From: Dehalococcoidia bacterium
Lineage (GTDB): Bacteria > Chloroflexota > Dehalococcoidia > Dehalococcoidales > JAUWYK01
Direction of reading: 5' to 3'
Length of the DNA: 8,475 nucleotides
NCBI GenBank assembly: GCA_030615865.1
Contig: JAUWYK010000076.1
Location: 1 to 8,475, forward strand
A program made the position numbers and the translations under genes. The notes under the pieces were generated by a model. It was not told the DNA's origin, ran no database searches, and saw only the letters and a program-made list of their open reading frames with translations. This document shows positions 6,564 through 8,475 of the stretch, piece by piece (positions within the stretch are counted from its first letter, which is position 1; each line of letters starts with the position of its first letter).

Positions 6564-6981
6564 CGGCAAACAATTGGTTGGGTCCGATTTCCTTTAGCCC
6601 TTTAGTCACCTCAGTAACTACCTCAGCGAACTTTCCTCCTTCTGAAGCTGAAACCCAACTGGCTTGAATCCGCTGTGGGTCAATACCCACGTATTCGAGG
6701 AACTTCTTGGTTATGGCCATTCGCCTTCGGGCGCGGTAGTTTCCCGTCTGGTAGTGGCACTCACCGGGGTGACAGCCTGAAACTAGCACACCGTCAAAAC
6801 CTAAGCGTAGAGCCTTAACAATGAACAGCGGGTCCACTCTTCCCGAACAGGGGACCTTTATTATCCTTATATTAGCTGGATATTTCTTGCGGCTGGTTCC
6901 GGCTAAATCGGCACCGGCATAGCTACACCATCTGCACAAGAAACCAAGCAGTTTAGGCTGCCATTCTGATTCTTGTCTCAT
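6526..6981 (-). CDS. flxD: MvhD/FlpD-type iron-sulfur adaptor subunit, FlxD-like
   Basis: This 151-residue protein matches the small MvhD (FlpD) family, which connects a hydrogenase or dehydrogenase module to HdrA. Family motifs visible are FLCRWCSYAGADLAG (14-28), VPCSGRVDP (43-51), SGCHPGECHYQ (68-78) and WVSASEGGKFAEVV (109-122). C16, C19, C45, C70 and C75 supply the ligands for its [2Fe-2S] cluster. Start ATG 6981 has AGAGGG (complement of 6986-6991) 4 nt upstream. It is the first gene of the flx operon and overlaps flxC. Because MvhD physically docks on HdrA in known complexes, it is the strongest evidence that the two convergent operons make one complex. Its last 15 or so residues lie in the overlap and may be dispensable. 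Confidence 0.92.
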   Translation of the reverse strand: MRQESEWQPKLLGFLCRWCSYAGADLAGTSRKKYPANIRIIKVPCSGRVDPLFIVKALRLGFDGVLVSGCHPGECHYQTGNYRARRRMAITKKFLEYVGIDPQRIQASWVSASEGGKFAEVVTEVTKGLKEIGPNQLFADERQGHGTKVTK

Positions 6982-7018
6982 CTAGCCCTCTGATAAGTAA
7001 AGTCAAATTACCATAGCA

Positions 7019-7048
7019 AGTGTATCACAATTGATGAGATAGCATCAA
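7019..7048 (-). promoter_or_regulatory. Predicted flxDCBA promoter (extended -10)
   Basis: On the complement strand TTGATG (7043-7048) is separated by 18 bp from TACACT (7019-7024), which is preceded by TGa, an extended -10. Transcription would start near 7012, giving a leader of about 30 nt containing the flxD Shine-Dalgarno. The -35 hexamer equals that predicted for surE. Pattern-based inference. Confidence 0.5.
7023..7041. promoter_or_regulatory. Imperfect inverted repeat between -35 and -10 of the flx promoter, candidate operator
   Basis: The 19-bp element has the form TATCnCA-nnnnn-TGnGATA, with 6 of the 9 mirrored pairs matching around a central CAATTG. It fills almost the whole spacer between the predicted -35 and -10 of the flx promoter, where a bound protein would block RNA polymerase. 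It does not match the Rex consensus well. An inverted repeat of this quality can occur by chance, so the call rests mainly on its position. Confidence 0.3.
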
Positions 7049-7070
7049 GGCTTGGAGTGGGGAGGTTGAA

Positions 7071-7099
7071 TTGCTTTCCTAGCTCCTGCATTGTATACT
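7071..7099 (+). promoter_or_regulatory. Predicted queA promoter
   Basis: TTGCTT (7071-7076) is 17 bp from TATACT (7094-7099), a 5-of-6 match to the -10 consensus. Transcription would start near 7106, about 37 nt before the queA GTG. It is divergent from the flx promoter with the two -35 boxes about 22 bp apart, so shared control is possible. Confidence 0.45.
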
Positions 7100-7142
7100 A
7101 TTAGCTTGCGATTTATAGGTAGATAGTTGATGGTGGGTATTG

Positions 7143-8180
7143 GTGAAAACGAGTGATTTTGACTATTTTCTTCCCTCTGAGCTTATTGCTCAAACCCCTG
7201 CTGAACCGAGAGACCAATCACGGCTTATGGTTCTAGACCGCAGTGATAGTTCAATAGAGCACCACAAGTTCTGTGAGATAGTTGATTATTTACGGGCTGG
7301 TGATGTCTTAGTATTTAATAATAGCCGTGTCATCCCTGCCCGCCTCAGCGGAAGAAAGGTTGATAGTGGGGGTAGGGTGGAGATTTTGCTGCTGCGCCGG
7401 GTTGATACCAATGTCTGGGAGGCGCTGGTCAAGCCTGGTAAGCGGGTTAATATTGGCACCAGGGTTGAGATAACGAGTGATTCTGCCAGTGATAAGGCTA
7501 AAGTTTTGGCTGAAGTAACCGGGCTGGGGCAGAATGGGATAAAGGTGATAAGCTTGTCAGATGAGGCACCACTACCGGAGCTAGGCAGGGTTCCGCTACC
7601 ACCATATATACATGCTCCGTTGACTAACCCCGAGCGTTATCAGACAGTCTATGCCAGTGTAGCTGGCAGTGTGGCAGCGCCTACCGCTGGCTTGCATTTC
7701 ACCCCTGAGCTGCTTGGTGAGATAGAGCGGAAAGGAGTTCAATGCCTGTTTGTTACCCTCCATGTTGGGGTTGACACTTTTCGACCGGTTAGGGAGGATG
7801 ACCCGCTTCAGCATGCTATCTATAGGGAATATGGGGTGCTAACTCAGGAGGTAGCCAGTCAGCTATCTCGAGCTAAGATGGAGGGGCGAAGAGTTATTTG
7901 TGTTGGCACCACCACGGTGAGAATTGTAGAGCAGGCGGCTCAAGCCAGTAGCCGGCTTCAACTTCAGCCGTTTGATGGCTGGGTTAGCCTGTTTATTTTG
8001 CCTGGATACCGGTTCCGTATGGTTGATGCCCTTATTACCAACTTTCATCTGCCTAAGTCAACACTGCTGATGCTGGTTACTGCCTTTGCTGGTAAAGACT
8101 TTATCAGACGAGCCTATCAGGAGGCAATAACCTTGCGCTACCGTTTCTATAGCTTCGGGGATGCCATGTTAGTGTTATAA
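7143..8180 (+). CDS. queA: S-adenosylmethionine:tRNA ribosyltransferase-isomerase (QueA)
   Basis: QueA transfers and isomerises the ribosyl group of S-adenosylmethionine onto preQ1 in tRNA to give epoxyqueuosine (known for the family); it is cytoplasmic. The 345-residue product is full length (E. coli QueA is about 356) and shows the family blocks: DYFLPSELIAQTPAEPRDQSR (split here as DYFLPSELIAQ plus TPAEPRDQSR, 7-27), VFNNSRVIPARL (57-68), GSVAAPTAGLHFT (175-187), HVGVDTFRPV (207-216), GTTTVR (255-260), TNFHLPKSTLLML (299-311) and YRFYSFGDAML (333-343). The GTG at 7143 gives the usual N-terminus (M)KTSDFDY and has GGTGG (7132-7136) 6 nt upstream; an in-frame TTG at 7140 is too close to that site. 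Other queuosine genes such as tgt are not in the window, and no link to the flanking redox genes is evident. Confidence 0.95.
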   Translation: MKTSDFDYFLPSELIAQTPAEPRDQSRLMVLDRSDSSIEHHKFCEIVDYLRAGDVLVFNNSRVIPARLSGRKVDSGGRVEILLLRRVDTNVWEALVKPGKRVNIGTRVEITSDSASDKAKVLAEVTGLGQNGIKVISLSDEAPLPELGRVPLPPYIHAPLTNPERYQTVYASVAGSVAAPTAGLHFTPELLGEIERKGVQCLFVTLHVGVDTFRPVREDDPLQHAIYREYGVLTQEVASQLSRAKMEGRRVICVGTTTVRIVEQAAQASSRLQLQPFDGWVSLFILPGYRFRMVDALITNFHLPKSTLLMLVTAFAGKDFIRRAYQEAITLRYRFYSFGDAMLVL

Positions 8181-8183
8181 CAC
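8172..8183. repeat. Perfect 12-bp palindrome over the queA stop codon
   Basis: GTGTTATAACAC is its own reverse complement and contains the queA TAA at 8178-8180. As RNA it could form only a weak 4-bp stem, and no U-tract follows, so it is not a convincing terminator. As DNA it could be a protein-binding site for the downstream genes. Confidence 0.25.
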
Positions 8184-8223
8184 GAAGCATATACCTTTAT
8201 TCGTAAGTCCTCACTGTAGAAGT

Positions 8224-8373
8224 ATGCTACCACCACGGTTCTTTGAGGAGTCAATCAACGGGAAGAAGGTTATGAAAGACGAGTTTATTTATATGCTGGA
8301 GGAATACTACCGACTAAGGGGCTGGGATGAGGAGGGGAAACCACTCAAAGCGCCTAACATTGAGGACGAGTAA
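8224..8373 (+). pseudogene. C-terminal remnant of a tungsten-dependent aldehyde ferredoxin oxidoreductase family protein
   Basis: The 49-codon frame from ATG 8224 to TAA 8371-8373 reads like the extreme C-terminus of the aldehyde ferredoxin oxidoreductase (AOR) family. LPPRFFEE at its start corresponds to the LPxRF stretch, and MLEEYYRLRGWDEEGKP (residues about 24-40) to the conserved YYxxRGWDxxG tail. Full AOR proteins are about 600 residues; here everything before the tail is missing and queA lies immediately upstream. The frame is open further back to within queA, but residues before 8224 no longer look like AOR. No good Shine-Dalgarno precedes the ATG. The best reading is a remnant left by deletion or rearrangement; a small expressed protein is possible but unsupported. 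A ligase follows in the same frame after 18 bp. Confidence 0.55.
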
Positions 8374-8391
8374 ACAACTCGAAGAGACGTA

Positions 8392-8475
8392 ATGGGGTAT
8401 CAAATATCACAACGCAGGCCATGGTTTAAGTTTTGGCCTAAAGGTGTACCACGCCACATCGATTACCCTGAGGTG
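8392..8475 (+). CDS. AMP-forming acyl-CoA synthetase, N-terminal 28 codons (partial)
   Basis: The frame from ATG 8392 to the right edge begins MGYQISQRRPWFKFWPKGVP and continues RHIDYPEV. The RPW...WPxGVPxHIDYPE pattern is typical of the N-terminus of long-chain fatty-acid-CoA ligases and related AMP-binding enzymes, which activate carboxylic acids to acyl-CoA with ATP (known for the family). The ATG is the first start after an in-frame TAA at 8371-8373, and a purine-rich GAAGAG (8381-8386) lies 5 nt upstream as a modest Shine-Dalgarno. The catalytic motifs are beyond the window, so substrate and chain length cannot be inferred. It follows the AOR remnant, which once may have supplied acids for it. 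Confidence 0.65.
   Translation, partial: MGYQISQRRPWFKFWPKGVPRHIDYPEV

Noticed and set aside
4570..6981. NiFe-hydrogenase operon
   Set aside because: The beta, gamma and delta-like subunits are present, but no large or small NiFe subunit (CxxC nickel-binding motifs) exists in the window. The Flx NAD(P)H dehydrogenase reading fits better.
7025..7036. Rex (NADH-sensing) binding site at the flx promoter
   Set aside because: The TCACAATTGATGA stretch only loosely resembles the TTGTGA-type half sites, and the second half site is missing.
8184..8223. Frameshifted upstream continuation of the AOR fragment (a short EAYTFIRK-like reading in another frame)
   Set aside because: The resemblance to the AOR region before the tail is limited to one or two residues and the spacing does not fit.
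7907..8239. Shared 11-mer ACCACCACGGT in queA (7908-7918) and in the AOR remnant (8229-8239), considered as a recombination footprint
   Set aside because: It is short, read in different coding contexts, and its flanks do not match; chance is sufficient.

Overview
The window looks like bacterial chromosome from a strict anaerobe. It is dense with cysteine-rich iron-sulfur redox proteins, base composition is moderate, and GTG starts are common. An uncultured Chloroflexota (Dehalococcoidia-like) bacterium fits, but this is inference from gene content and protein resemblance; no phylogenetic marker is present.

Layout from left to right. (1) 1-53, minus strand: the first 17 codons of surE, running off the left edge, with its promoter at 80-108. 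(2) 54-271: a divergent intergenic region holding the surE promoter, a GC-rich hairpin (152-177), a perfect inverted repeat (202-216) and a promoter for the next operon placed so close to the gene that the mRNA may be almost leaderless. (3) 272-3664, plus strand: hdrC-hdrB-hdrA, overlapping genes that all start with GTG, encoding a heterodisulfide-reductase-type module. (4) 3675-6981, minus strand: flxD-flxC-flxB-flxA, transcribed towards the hdr operon, encoding an NAD(P)H dehydrogenase module with an MvhD-type adaptor. (5) 6982-7142: a second divergent region with back-to-back promoters and a possible operator. (6) 7143-8180, plus strand: queA (queuosine biosynthesis). (7) 8224-8373: what appears to be the orphaned C-terminal tail of an aldehyde ferredoxin oxidoreductase. 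(8) 8392-8475: the start of an AMP-forming acyl-CoA synthetase, cut by the right edge.

How the genes work together: by analogy with the FlxABCD-HdrABC complex described in Desulfovibrio vulgaris, FlxA would oxidise NAD(P)H on FAD, pass electrons through its own Fe-S centre and those of FlxB/FlxC to FlxD, and on to the flavin of HdrA. There a bifurcation step could send one electron through ferredoxin-type clusters to ferredoxin and the other through HdrC to the two non-cubane clusters of HdrB, reducing a disulfide. The physiological disulfide is unknown; no dsrC and no coenzyme M/B genes are visible. The striking feature is that the two halves of this presumed complex are two convergent operons whose stop codons are only 10 bp apart, rather than one co-directional operon.

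I did not find a wholly new system. The items most worth a second look are the convergent split complex, the promoter and operator architecture of its two operons, and the truncated aldehyde oxidoreductase remnant beside an acyl-CoA ligase.
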